DNA of 22,186 bases. Origin: Thermoflexus sp042408365 (GTDB lineage: Bacteria; Chloroflexota; Anaerolineae; Thermoflexales; Thermoflexaceae). Location: NCBI RefSeq assembly GCF_042408365.1, contig NZ_JBHOQJ010000185.1, positions 1-22,186 on the forward strand, in the 5' to 3' direction. The notes beneath the pieces were generated by a model that did no database searches, was not told where the DNA came from, and worked only from the letters and a program-made list of their open reading frames with translations. Below are positions 7,722 to 15,687 of this stretch, piece after piece. How positions within the stretch are numbered: the stretch's first letter is position 1; each line of letters starts with the position of its first letter. The translations under genes were made by a program, and so were the position numbers.

Positions 7722-9012
7722 ATGGAGGGGATTATGAGTTCTAGACCCGAGCTTGGGGAAGAGGCGACCGTCGTCCAAATGTGGCATGGCGATCCGGAGG
7801 CCTTTACGCTCCTCTATGAGCGCTATTTCCCTCGGGTCTACGACCTGGCCTTCCGAATGCTGGGCGATCCCAACCTGGCCCTCGATGTCACCCAGGAAAC
7901 CTTCCTGAGACTCCTGGAGGGCCGCCCCCGCTACTCCCCCCGCCACTTCCGGGCGTATCTCTATATCATCGCCCGCCATCAGGTCTATGAGGCCCTCCGG
8001 CGCTCCCGCCGCCAGGTTCCGTTTTCCGATTTCCGAAATCGTCCCCGGGGAAGCCATAGGGCCGGAAGCCAGCGAGACGCCGGAGCAGGAGCTCCTGCGG
8101 CAGGAGCGGACAGCCATCCTCCGTGAGGCGCTGCGGGCCCTGCCGGAGGAGGAGGCGCTCCTCCTCGATCTGTATCTGCGGCACGGGCTTTCCCCGGCGG
8201 AGCTCGCTCGGATCTTCGGCCGCTCCGTCGGCGTGACCCACACCCGCCTGAGCCGGGCCCGGGACCATCTGGAGGAGGCCCTGACCGCCTGGATCCTTCT
8301 CCGCCTCGGCCGGCGGGCCTGCCCGGCGCTGGCCAGGCTGGTCGGAGCGCCGGGCCATCCGCCACCGGCTCTCACCCCAGACCTCCGCCGGGCGCTCCGG
8401 CAGCATCTCGAAGGCTGCGCCACGTGTCAGGAGACGCGATGGCAGCATTGGAGCGCCGCGGAATGGCTCGGCGCGGTGGGGATCCTCCCGCCCCCGCCCG
8501 AACCGGCGCGGGCGGTTCGCGAACGGTTGAGCCAGCGGGCGCAAGCCTTGACCAGGGGAGCCGTTGCGCCCGGAGCGGCCGGCGGGCTGTCCCTCCCAGG
8601 CCTGCTGCAGGGCCTCGGGATCCTCCTCCTCATCGGCACCCTGGGACTGGGCCTCAGCATGCTGGCCCTCGGCCTGCTCCTCACCGCCGCCGGCTCCGCA
8701 GAGGTGCGGGTGGAAAACCGAAATTGCCCACCGCTGGTAAGCCCCTCGCCGGTTGTCCGTTTCGTGAGCCGGTTATCCAACGTCGAGGTGCCCGCAGTCA
8801 TCCCGCCGGGGGGAACGGCCATCATCCGCCTGCTCCCGGGCACAGCAACCCTTGCACGCTCCGAGGAGGGCCTTCGAGTGGAGGCCTATGGATAGATTCC
8901 GATCGCCGGCCTGGCCCAGGCCGAATGGGATGGGGCGGATCTACCCCAGGGTCCCTATCCGATCCATCTGCTTCAGGGGAGCCAGCACGTCCTCCGGGTG
9001 AGCTGTCGGTGA
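7722..9012 (+). pseudogene. ECF sigma factor with zinc-finger/transmembrane tail, frameshift plus stop
   Basis: The first frame (from ATG 7722 or, with better ribosome spacing, 7734) encodes a sigma-70 region 2, with EAFTLLYERYFPRVYDLAFR and DVTQETFLRLL, and runs out of homology near 8030. The next frame resumes at EIVPGEAIGPEA and encodes region 4 (LSPAELARIFGRSVGVTHTR). A zf-HC2-like HLEGCATC motif follows, then a membrane helix (LLQGLGILLLIGTLGLGLS) and a short outer domain. That frame hits TAG at 8893-8895 but continues with sensible sequence to TGA at 9010-9012 (PYPIHLLQGSQHVLRVSCR). The original product would be a sigma factor tethered to the membrane by its own anti-sigma-like tail. 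With one frameshift and one in-frame stop it is most likely dead. The second frame alone would give region 4 plus tail. Confidence 0.75.
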
Positions 9013-9040
9013 AGAAGGGGCCGGATTCCATCCCATCCCG

Positions 9041-9112
9041 TGTAAGGTTGGGCGGGCTTTCCGCGCCTCATGAATGGATCCGGAAGAAGGCTCGCCCCCC
9101 AACCCTTGCCGG
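9041..9112. repeat. imperfect inverted repeat
   Basis: AAGGTTGGGCGGGCTT (about 9043-9058) is imperfectly complementary to the stretch at about 9090-9110. It lies between the sigma pseudogene and the LamG lipoprotein. No T run follows, so it is more likely an old repeat than a terminator. Confidence 0.3.
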
Positions 9113-9201
9113 GCCTCATCGAAGGGGCGATGCGGGGAAGGGCAAGGGGGAGGCGTTGCCCTTCATAATCCACCCAACTTTAAGGAAAGGAGGGGGCAGA
9201 G

Positions 9202-10926
9202 ATGTGCGGTCCCGTGTTGGCTCCCTGGAGGTCGATCTTGCGGACAGTGATGGCCAAGGGGCGCCAATGGCTCCCTTGGGCGATTGGGGTGGCCCTCGCG
9301 ATTCTCGTTGGCTGTCAATCCCCTACCACCCCGACGCCGACCGCCACCCCGCTGTCCATACCGTCTCCCCCTGCCGCCCCCACGCTGATCGCCACGCTGA
9401 CCGCCTGCGTCACGCCGCCCTCAGGTATGGTCGCCTGGTGGCCGCTGGATGACGCCGTCGGTCAAAGCACCGTGCAGGACCTGGCAGGAGGCAACAACGG
9501 GACGACAAAGGATCTAAACGGTAATCCGCTGAACATCACCCTGGGACTAGGGGGTGGGGGACCGGGGGTCGTGAGCCAACTGCCCGCGTCGGGCATCTTG
9601 TACGGTCAACTGCAACCAGTGGTGGTGGATCCCAACACTTCTCGCGGCGCCCTCTTTTTCAACCAGAGCTTCGTCGAGGTACCCCACCATCCCGATCTGA
9701 ACATCGGCCCCAACGGCTTCACCCTCATCCTCTGGGTGTTTACCGCCGGTGCTATCGAGTCGATCCAGCCGCTCGTTGAAAAATGGGGCCCTAATGACGG
9801 ATACTCGCTCTATTTGGATAGCTGGGATAGCGCCGCTAAGACCTACACGCTCAGGTTCTGGCTCAACGGCACCCTTATAACGGGCCCGCAACTTCAGCTC
9901 AGCAGTCCGCTTTCGCCCTCAGACTGGCATGGCATCGCCGCGCGAGTCAGCCCAACTGGAAGCGTCACGCTTACAGTCTGCGATCTCAATGGCAACTGCA
10001 CTTCGTCTTCTCCGACGACGGTCGCAAACTTCACCACCAGCAACAGTGGGCCTCTTCGGTTGGGCAGGAGCACGGCTATCATCGCAACCGGAGCCATAGC
10101 AGCAGAGCTGGCTCTTGATGAGGTAGAGGTCTTCAACCGAGAGCTGACACCGGCCGAGTTTCCGGCCATTTACGACGCCGAGCGCCAGGGGAAACGAAAA
10201 TGCCAGCCCACCCCGACATCCACACCGATCGCCTGCGCCCTGGCGCCGAATGGTATAGTCGCCTGGTGGCCGCTGGACGAAACCGCAGGCCCGACGGCCT
10301 TCGATATAGTAGACGGCCATCACGGAACTTTCCAGAATAACCCATCACCCGCTGGCGGGAACGTTGATGGGGCATGGAATTTCACGAACGGTTTTGTCGA
10401 AGTGCCTAACCATCCGGATTTTGACTTCAGCACAGGTGAGATGACCATCGACGCCTGGATCCAGTTCCAAGCCCCAGCCGGATATGATCCCAATGATCCG
10501 GACGAAATCGTGTGGAAGCGGACAGGAGGTCCTCAGAACACGGAGTTCTCCTTCCAGTTAAGCGAGGCCGCCAACTCCTTGGGTCAACTTCAGTTTGCTG
10601 CCTCAATCAACGGCAATCTGGTGGTTGCTGTAATGGGAGGTCCAAATCTTCGAGATGGCGCGTGGCATCACGTGGCGGTTACGCTGAAGAGCGGCGGTTC
10701 CGCAATTCTTTATGTGGATGGGGTGCAGGTTGCTTCAGCCCCAGCAACAGCCTTTGCCAATCTAGCAAACCCCGAGCCGTTGCGGATCGGTATGCCCTCC
10801 GCAGCGTGGTACCCACAGATATCCTTCCGGGGCCTCATCGACGAAGTGGAAATATTCAACCGCGCGCTTGCTCCAGCCGAAATCCAGGCCATCTACAACG
10901 CCGGCTCGGCGGGCAAGTGCAAGTGA
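9202..10926 (+). CDS. lipoprotein with two LamG domains
   Basis: This 574-residue protein has a membrane-spanning leader (about residues 22-37) ending in a lipobox ILVGC at Cys38. A Thr-Pro segment follows, then two LamG/concanavalin-like jellyroll domains at about 68-330 and 340-574. Each domain opens with a near-identical VAWWPLD phrase and closes with LDEVEVFNRELTPAEFPAIY or IDEVEIFNRALAPAEIQAIY. A 20-base DNA identity (9430-9449 and 10258-10277) marks the duplicated start. No catalytic domain is present, so it is probably a surface glycan- or matrix-binding protein. The ATG at 9202 follows a strong AGGAGGGGG site. Met17 would give a more standard leader length but lacks such a site. Confidence 0.88.
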   Translation: MCGPVLAPWRSILRTVMAKGRQWLPWAIGVALAILVGCQSPTTPTPTATPLSIPSPPAAPTLIATLTACVTPPSGMVAWWPLDDAVGQSTVQDLAGGNNGTTKDLNGNPLNITLGLGGGGPGVVSQLPASGILYGQLQPVVVDPNTSRGALFFNQSFVEVPHHPDLNIGPNGFTLILWVFTAGAIESIQPLVEKWGPNDGYSLYLDSWDSAAKTYTLRFWLNGTLITGPQLQLSSPLSPSDWHGIAARVSPTGSVTLTVCDLNGNCTSSSPTTVANFTTSNSGPLRLGRSTAIIATGAIAAELALDEVEVFNRELTPAEFPAIYDAERQGKRKCQPTPTSTPIACALAPNGIVAWWPLDETAGPTAFDIVDGHHGTFQNNPSPAGGNVDGAWNFTNGFVEVPNHPDFDFSTGEMTIDAWIQFQAPAGYDPNDPDEIVWKRTGGPQNTEFSFQLSEAANSLGQLQFAASINGNLVVAVMGGPNLRDGAWHHVAVTLKSGGSAILYVDGVQVASAPATAFANLANPEPLRIGMPSAAWYPQISFRGLIDEVEIFNRALAPAEIQAIYNAGSAGKCK

Positions 10927-11013
10927 GTCTCGCCCCTTCGGGCCTTGTCGCCGGGTGGCTGGGGACGAGCCGACGGCACAAAGCATCGGGATAGGCCTGG
11001 AGGGATGACCCAT

Positions 11014-11058
11014 TTTGGTCGGGTGGGGGCGCTGGGGCGGCCCCCACCCGACCAAAAA
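11014..11058. repeat. 18-bp palindrome, T-stem-A polarity
   Basis: TTTTGGTCGGGTGGGGGC (11014-11031) pairs perfectly with 11041-11058 across a nine-base loop. The arms carry T on the left and A on the right, which is opposite to an intrinsic terminator, so a repeat element is a better call than a terminator. Similar elements lie at 16572-16620 and 18107-18150. Confidence 0.7.
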
Positions 11059-11229
11059 TTCCAAATCGAAGGAGCGCTACAAACGGCTCTAACTCCCCAA
11101 AGAATTTATCCTACTCCTTCCCGGGTTGGTGGAGTGATGCCGTTCGGAGTCTGTGGGAGGAAGCGAGAGGGCCTCACCCCTCCTTCACCTCCCCTCCCCA
11201 CGACCCGACGCTCCTACGAGGAAACCAAC

Positions 11230-11249
11230 GCGGTCGGCCCGCGCCGACC
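11230..11249. repeat. 20-bp palindromic repeat, copy 2
   Basis: It matches 7625-7644 at 19 of 20 positions and contains GGTCGGCCCGCGCCGACC. A second short palindrome (GTCGGCGTAGGCCGAC) follows directly, then CCGATTTCCAATCGG at 11300-11314. Confidence 0.5.
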
Positions 11250-11436
11250 GGATCCCGCGTCGGCGTAGGCCGACACCTGGTGCAAAGCGCCTATCCAGGC
11301 CGATTTCCAATCGGCGCAAAAGAGCGCCAACTGAAGTTGTCCTCTTCAAGCCTCTGTCCAAGTGAGGATGTAACCCCTAATGTCATGGTCTGAATCCCTC
11401 CCAAGCCCTGCGCTCGCTGCATCCCTGGGAATCCGT

Positions 11437-11494
11437 CGGCCGGCCTCTTGGACGGTCCGGTGGATGAAGAGCAAGTATTCCACAGCCGCTGGCT
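11437..11494 (+). pseudogene. possible LamG-domain relic
   Basis: One frame reads GLLDGPVDEEQVFHSRWL, which resembles the end of LamG domains such as FRGLIDEVEIFNRAL in the neighbouring gene. The match is about 18 residues and stops exactly at the left end of the MITE-like element. Upstream, the likeness fades. It may be a fragment of a duplicated LamG copy, but the match is short and could be chance. Confidence 0.3.
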
Positions 11495-11605
11495 GGGCTT
11501 TTCAATGTTCTAACCACTGGCAAGATAGTGCTTTCAATTTGAGGTTTTCGGGAGCTATCCGCTTCTTCACCGTTATGCTGTCTCGGTTAGAACTTTGAAA
11601 AGCCC
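11495..11605. mobile_element. MITE-like element with 21-bp terminal inverted repeats
   Basis: The 21 bases at 11495-11515 are the reverse complement of 11585-11605 with a single mismatch (20 of 21). The ends start with GGGCTTTTCAA. The 69-base interior has no reading frame of note. Length and structure fit a miniature inverted-repeat transposable element or the linked ends of a deleted insertion sequence. No clear target duplication is visible, so the insertion may be old. The interior is too long and too A/T-rich for a simple hairpin terminator. Confidence 0.55.
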
Positions 11606-11818
11606 TGAGCCGCTTGGAAAACTCTTGAATCCGGATGACGGATGCGCATATGATGATGGGTCGCTTGCTTCTGCGACAAAGGGCGGAATGGAAGACGAAG
11701 GGTGAAAGCCGGGGGGCGACCCCAGGACGGAAATCGACCCCACGCGGACATCGAGGGTTTTGGGATTCCAGCGATTCCGGCTATGATGAATAAGCTGGTC
11801 CCGCTGCAAGCGAGGGGT

Positions 11819-11854
11819 CACCTATCGGGCGCCCCAAGGGACGCCCGATAGGTG
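11819..11854. repeat. 13-bp perfect palindrome upstream of prs
   Basis: CACCTATCGGGCG (11819-11831) pairs perfectly with 11842-11854 over a ten-base loop. It lies about 120 bases before the PRPP synthase start, so it could affect that gene, but similar GC-rich palindromes occur across the window and no T run follows. Confidence 0.5.
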
Positions 11855-11972
11855 GGCACAAGGCCTGCCCTGACCATCGGCATCCATACATTCCGTGGAC
11901 AGGCCCCGTGCCTGCCTCTACATCCTTCCCGTTGGCACATTCATTCGAATCTGATTGGGAGGTCGCCCGCGA

Positions 11973-12935
11973 ATGCCCGGACCGTCATGGCGTTATGGGG
12001 ACATGATCCTGGTGGCGGGTTCCGGCCATCCGCAATTGGCCGAGGAGATCGCCGAGTGTTTGGGAGTCCCGCTGCTCCCCCGCGAGATCATCGTCTTCCC
12101 GAACGAGAACATCTTCGTCCGCCTGCTCGCCAGCGTCCGCGGGCAGGATGTTTTCGTGATCCAGAGCACCGCCTCGCCGGTGAATTACAACCTGATGGAG
12201 CTCTTCATCCTGCTGGACACCATCAAGCGGGCGAACGCCGGCCGCATCACAGCGGTTATCCCGTACCTGGCCTACGCCCGCAGCGATAAGAAAGATCAAC
12301 CGCGCGTGCCGATCACCGCCCGCCTGGTGGCGGACTTCATCGCCGTGGCCGGCGCCGACCGCTGGGTGACCATCGATCTGCATGCCAGCCAGATCCAAGG
12401 TTTCTTCAGCATCCCGGGCGATGAGCTGACCGCTTTCCATCTTCTGAGCGACTACCTGCTGGAGAAGAATTTCTCCCCCGAAGAGGCGGTGGTGGTGGCC
12501 GCCGATTTGGGGTTCGCCAAGAAGGCCCGCAATTACGCCGCCAAGCTCAACCTGCCCATCGCTTTCGTGGAGAAGCGTCGGACCGGGACCCAGACCGAGG
12601 CGCTGACGGTGATCGGGGACGTGGCGGGGAAGAAGGTGATCCTGGTGGACGATGAGGTGGACACCGCGGGCTCGGTGAGCGGAGCGGTGCGGGTCCTGAA
12701 GGAACAGGGGGCGACAGAGATCTATTTGTGCTTCACTCACGCCGTCCTCTCCGGCCCCGCGGTGGACCGCCTGCGAGCGCTGCCTTTAACGGAGATCATC
12801 TGCACCAACACGATCCCGATTCCACCTCACAAACGCCTTCCGAATATGACGGTTCTCTCCATCGGCCCAATGCTCGCCGAGGTCATTCGTCGCATCCACG
12901 AAGGCCGCTCGGTCGGCCAGCTGTTCAACGAATGA
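11973..12935 (+). CDS. prs: ribose-phosphate pyrophosphokinase (PRPP synthase)
   Basis: This cytoplasmic enzyme turns ribose 5-phosphate and ATP into PRPP for nucleotide, histidine and tryptophan synthesis. The 320 residues match the usual length. Visible signatures are FPNENIFVR (42-50), QSTASPVNYNLMEL (64-77), YARSDKKDQPR (101-111), the family signature DLHASQIQGFF (135-145), the flexible-loop region KRRTGT (191-196) and the PRPP-binding loop VILVDDEVDTAGS (212-224). The PRPP loop has DDEVDTAGS in place of the more usual DDMIDTAGT. The ATG at 11973 has GGGAGG ten bases upstream. A TTG at 11955 and an ATG at 12003 are alternatives, and the last would begin right at MILVAGSG. It ends ten bases before the glycosyltransferase gene, suggesting cotranscription. 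Confidence 0.92.
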   Translation: MPGPSWRYGDMILVAGSGHPQLAEEIAECLGVPLLPREIIVFPNENIFVRLLASVRGQDVFVIQSTASPVNYNLMELFILLDTIKRANAGRITAVIPYLAYARSDKKDQPRVPITARLVADFIAVAGADRWVTIDLHASQIQGFFSIPGDELTAFHLLSDYLLEKNFSPEEAVVVAADLGFAKKARNYAAKLNLPIAFVEKRRTGTQTEALTVIGDVAGKKVILVDDEVDTAGSVSGAVRVLKEQGATEIYLCFTHAVLSGPAVDRLRALPLTEIICTNTIPIPPHKRLPNMTVLSIGPMLAEVIRRIHEGRSVGQLFNE

Positions 12936-12945
12936 GGGGAAGGGG

Positions 12946-14844
12946 ATGGGGCGCGCGGGCTGGGCTCGCCGAGGGATGGGCCTGGGATGGTTGGGGCTGG
13001 CGGTGTTGTGGCTGGGGATGGGCTTGCGGTTCTACGGCCTCGAGGCCCAGAGCCTGTGGTATGACGAGGGGACATCCGCTCGCCTGAGCGAGGGCCCTCT
13101 CCGGCACATCCTGGAAAGCGTCGCCCAGGACATCCATCCTCCTCTATATTACGTCCTGCTTCATGGGTGGACCGCTGTCGCCGGCCGTTCGGTTTTCGCC
13201 CTTCGGGCCTTCTCGGCCCTGGCCGGCGTGCTCCTCATCGCGGCGACCGGGAGCTTGGCAGCCCGGCTCTTCAACCGGCGGGTCGCCGGGCTCGCTATGC
13301 TCCTCCTGGCCCTCCATCCTCTCGCCATCTACTACGCCCAGGAGGTCCGGATGTACACCCTCCTGGGACTGTGGGCGGCGCTGCACTCGGTCTTCTGGCT
13401 GGCCTGGCGCCGACGGCCCCATCCGGGTCGCGCCCTGGGGCTTCTCCTCACCGGGGTCGCCGGATGGTATACCCATTATGTGTTCCCGGCGGTCCCCGCG
13501 GCCCACCTCGTGGGAATGCTGATGGACATATGGCGCGGCCGGCCCCGGCTTCTGATCCGCTGGTTGGGTCTTCAGGCGTGGATCGGGCTGGCCTTCCTGC
13601 CGTGGGCGCCGGCCGCAGTAACCCAGCTGCGACAATGGCCGGCCCCTTCCCCTGTCCCGCCGCTCGACGCGCTGATCGCCATCCTGCGCGCCCTCGGATG
13701 GGGGATCACCCTTCCGCCGGAGGTCCCGCCCGCGGTCCTCGCTTTGCCCCTCATCGGGGTCAGCTTAGGGGTGTTCGCTCAACGCTTGGGCCTCCGGCGC
13801 GGATGGAACCCGCTGGGGCCTTGGATCGGGCTGGCGCTGGTGCTGACCCCCATCGGGCTGGTGCTGGGGCGAGGGGCCTACCGGGAGGCGAACCTCAAGT
13901 TTTTCATGGCGGCGCTCCCCGCCTTCGTCGCCCTGTGGGCGGCCGGCTTGGGGATGTTCCGGCAGCTCCTCGGCAAACTGGGGGCTTTATGGGTGGAACG
14001 CATCGGACTGGTCCTGGCCCTCGGGGGGACGTTGGGCCCAACCGCGATCAGCCTGCGGGCGCTTTACTCCGATCCCCGCTTCGCCCGGGATGATTACCGG
14101 GGGTTGGCCCGGACCCTGGCGGCGATCGTCCGACCGGGAGATGGGATCCTGCTGTATGCGCCCGGGCAGGTGGATGTGTTCACTTATTACTGGCCAGACC
14201 CCCCGTTGATCCCTGCCCCGCTGCGCCGGCCTCCCCGGCCAGAGGACATCGAAGAAACCTTAGCCCCGGCTCTGCAGGGACGGGAGCGTCTCTTCGTGCT
14301 TTGGTATGGGGAACGGGAAGCGGATCCGGAGGGCCGATTGGAGGCATGGCTGGATGCCCATGCCTTCCGAGCGGAGGAACGCTGGATCGGCCGCGTTCGC
14401 TTCGCGGTCTATGGCCTGGGGGAACCTCGGTGGCATCCGGCGCCCGGGGTTCGGTTTGGAGAGGCCGTTGAAGTCGGCGAGTATGGGCTCACCGGCGATC
14501 GTTTGCATCCCGGGGAGGTCCTGGGTCTGGTCATCCGGTGGCGGGTCTTAGCCTTGCTTCCCACGTCCTATAAGGTCTTCGTGCACATCCAGGGCCCGGA
14601 TGGCCGCCCGGCGGCCCAGACCGACCGGGAGCCCATGGGGTGGCGTCGTCCAACGACCACCTGGCGCCCGGGGGAGATCCTTGAGGATCGCTATGGGGTA
14701 TGGCTGCCCCCAGAGCTGGCGCCGGGGCGCTATCCGGTGGTCATCGGGTTCTATGGGCCCGACGGCCGGCGCCTCCCGGTGTTCCGCGGCAACCAGCCGG
14801 TGGGCGAGGCATGGGAGATCGGGATCATTGAATATGGCCCATAA
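12946..14844 (+). CDS. GT39-like membrane glycosyltransferase
   Basis: This 632-residue protein has an N-terminal multi-helix membrane part (about residues 12-370) of the GT-C type. It has the first-loop acidic motif SLWYDEGTS (Asp40-Glu41), then DIHPPLYY (62-69) and YYAQEVRMYTLL, which are typical of the PMT/ArnT-like 'dolichyl-phosphate-mannose' family. After about residue 370 comes a soluble region, and the last 160 residues form a beta-rich domain with YKVFVHIQGPDGRPAAQTD, a tail common in Chloroflexota relatives. It probably transfers a sugar from a polyprenyl-phosphate donor to an acceptor outside the membrane. The ATG has AGGGGAAGGGG upstream and lies ten bases after prs. Donor and acceptor are unknown. 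Confidence 0.85.
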   Translation: MGRAGWARRGMGLGWLGLAVLWLGMGLRFYGLEAQSLWYDEGTSARLSEGPLRHILESVAQDIHPPLYYVLLHGWTAVAGRSVFALRAFSALAGVLLIAATGSLAARLFNRRVAGLAMLLLALHPLAIYYAQEVRMYTLLGLWAALHSVFWLAWRRRPHPGRALGLLLTGVAGWYTHYVFPAVPAAHLVGMLMDIWRGRPRLLIRWLGLQAWIGLAFLPWAPAAVTQLRQWPAPSPVPPLDALIAILRALGWGITLPPEVPPAVLALPLIGVSLGVFAQRLGLRRGWNPLGPWIGLALVLTPIGLVLGRGAYREANLKFFMAALPAFVALWAAGLGMFRQLLGKLGALWVERIGLVLALGGTLGPTAISLRALYSDPRFARDDYRGLARTLAAIVRPGDGILLYAPGQVDVFTYYWPDPPLIPAPLRRPPRPEDIEETLAPALQGRERLFVLWYGEREADPEGRLEAWLDAHAFRAEERWIGRVRFAVYGLGEPRWHPAPGVRFGEAVEVGEYGLTGDRLHPGEVLGLVIRWRVLALLPTSYKVFVHIQGPDGRPAAQTDREPMGWRRPTTTWRPGEILEDRYGVWLPPELAPGRYPVVIGFYGPDGRRLPVFRGNQPVGEAWEIGIIEYGP

Positions 14845-14894
14845 TTCGTTCGTAATTCGTAATAGGAACTTGCTCCTGAGGGCTGGGGGACACG

Positions 14895-14915
14895 CCGGGC
14901 GCCTTCGACGCCCGG
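14895..14915. repeat. short GC-rich hairpin after the glycosyltransferase
   Basis: CCGGGCG (14895-14901) pairs with CGCCCGG (14909-14915) over a CCTTCGA loop, about 50 bases after the glycosyltransferase stop. A weaker hairpin with CCCGGCCTTTCGGG follows at about 14936-14949. Neither has a T run. They may help end transcription or be repeats. The rest of the gap to 15101 includes a GTAGGGGC-type repeat. Confidence 0.4.
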
Positions 14916-15030
14916 TGCGCCCCTCAATGTATCTTCCCGGCCTTTCGGGCCATAGGGAGGGAGCAGACCGCAAACCCCAAATCCGGATTAATTTTTCATG
15001 TGAGCGTCCTTTCCTTTGATCCGCATCCTT

Positions 15031-15056
15031 GTAGGGGCATCCCTTGTAGGCGCCCT
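15031..15056. repeat. GTAGGGGC-type repeat, imperfect
   Basis: It shares the opening GTAGGGGCA with the repeat at 773 and ends in GGCGCCCT, giving an imperfect stem. It lies just before the flavin-reductase gene. Confidence 0.35.
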
Positions 15057-15101
15057 TCCAAGAATGGCCTGCTGGGAAACTCCTCATCGGAGGGACAAGC
15101 C

Positions 15102-15584
15102 ATGGATCCTGAGATCCGCAAACGCACCTTGAGGCTGATCACTTATGGCCTTTACATACTGACCGCGGCGGACGGCGAGGAGATCGCCGCCGGGACCATC
15201 AACTGGCTCTCCCAGGCCTCGTTCCACCCGCCCCTGGTGATGGTGGGGATCAAGCGGGACAGCCATCTCCACGCTCTGATCGAGCGAACCGGCCGATTCG
15301 CCATCAACATCCTGGGCGCGGGCCAGAAGGAGATCGCTGCCGCCTTCTTCCGACCCACCCAAGTGTCCGATGGGCGGTTAAACGGCTACCCCTTCGAGCG
15401 AGGTCCGCAAACCGGGGCGCCTCTCCTGCTGGACCTGCCGGCTTGGTTTGAGGCCCGGGTGACCGACGCGGTGTATCGCGGGGATCACACGGTGTTCGTG
15501 GCGGAGGTGATCGAGGCCGGCCTGCGGGATCCCGAGGCGAAGCCCCTGGTGATGTGGGACACTGGCTGGTATTATGGCGGATAA
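15102..15584 (+). CDS. flavin reductase-like FMN-binding protein
   Basis: This 160-residue protein is a single flavin-reductase-like (split-barrel) domain that binds FMN and, in relatives, moves electrons from NAD(P)H to flavin or acts on an attached partner enzyme. The core pattern GTINWLSQASFHPPLVMVGI (residues 31-50) followed by FAINILG and late GDHTVFVAEVIEA fits the family. The start at ATG 15102 is set by CGGAGGGA just upstream. The open frame back to 15000 has no ribosome site and no homology. There is no signal peptide. The gene stands alone between a repeat-rich gap and degV. The physiological substrate is not evident. Confidence 0.87.
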   Translation: MDPEIRKRTLRLITYGLYILTAADGEEIAAGTINWLSQASFHPPLVMVGIKRDSHLHALIERTGRFAINILGAGQKEIAAAFFRPTQVSDGRLNGYPFERGPQTGAPLLLDLPAWFEARVTDAVYRGDHTVFVAEVIEAGLRDPEAKPLVMWDTGWYYGG

Positions 15585-15687
15585 ACAAGGGCATGGGAAG
15601 ATGAGGCGTCAAACTGCGCCGAAGGATTGCCCACGCTTTAAACCCAGAGAAACGAGCTGGAAACCTTAGGCGATTTCAGGAGGCCCG

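Larger units (their letters stand above)
10927..11972. other. 1-kb non-coding stretch rich in repeats
   Basis: No intact gene is supported between the LamG lipoprotein and the PRPP synthase. The stretch holds an 18-bp palindrome (11014-11058), a repeat shared with 7625-7644 (11230-11249), CAACTGAAGTTG at 11328-11339, a possible LamG relic (about 11437-11494), a MITE-like element (11495-11605), a 13-bp palindrome (11819-11854) and a GTAGGGGC-type repeat in inverse orientation (about 11898-11920). The short open frames here are Arg/Pro-rich without ribosome sites. This looks like a landing zone for repeats and gene debris. Confidence 0.65.

Noticed and set aside
8020..8045. Programmed frameshift in the sigma factor gene
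   Set aside because: No standard slippery heptamer or prfB-like stop context is visible at the switch from region 2 to region 4, and the later in-frame TAG plus neighbouring broken genes favour decay.
11014..11058. Intrinsic terminator for the double-LamG gene
   Set aside because: The stem is strong, but it has T on the left and A on the right with no T run after it on either strand, so the terminator layout is missing.
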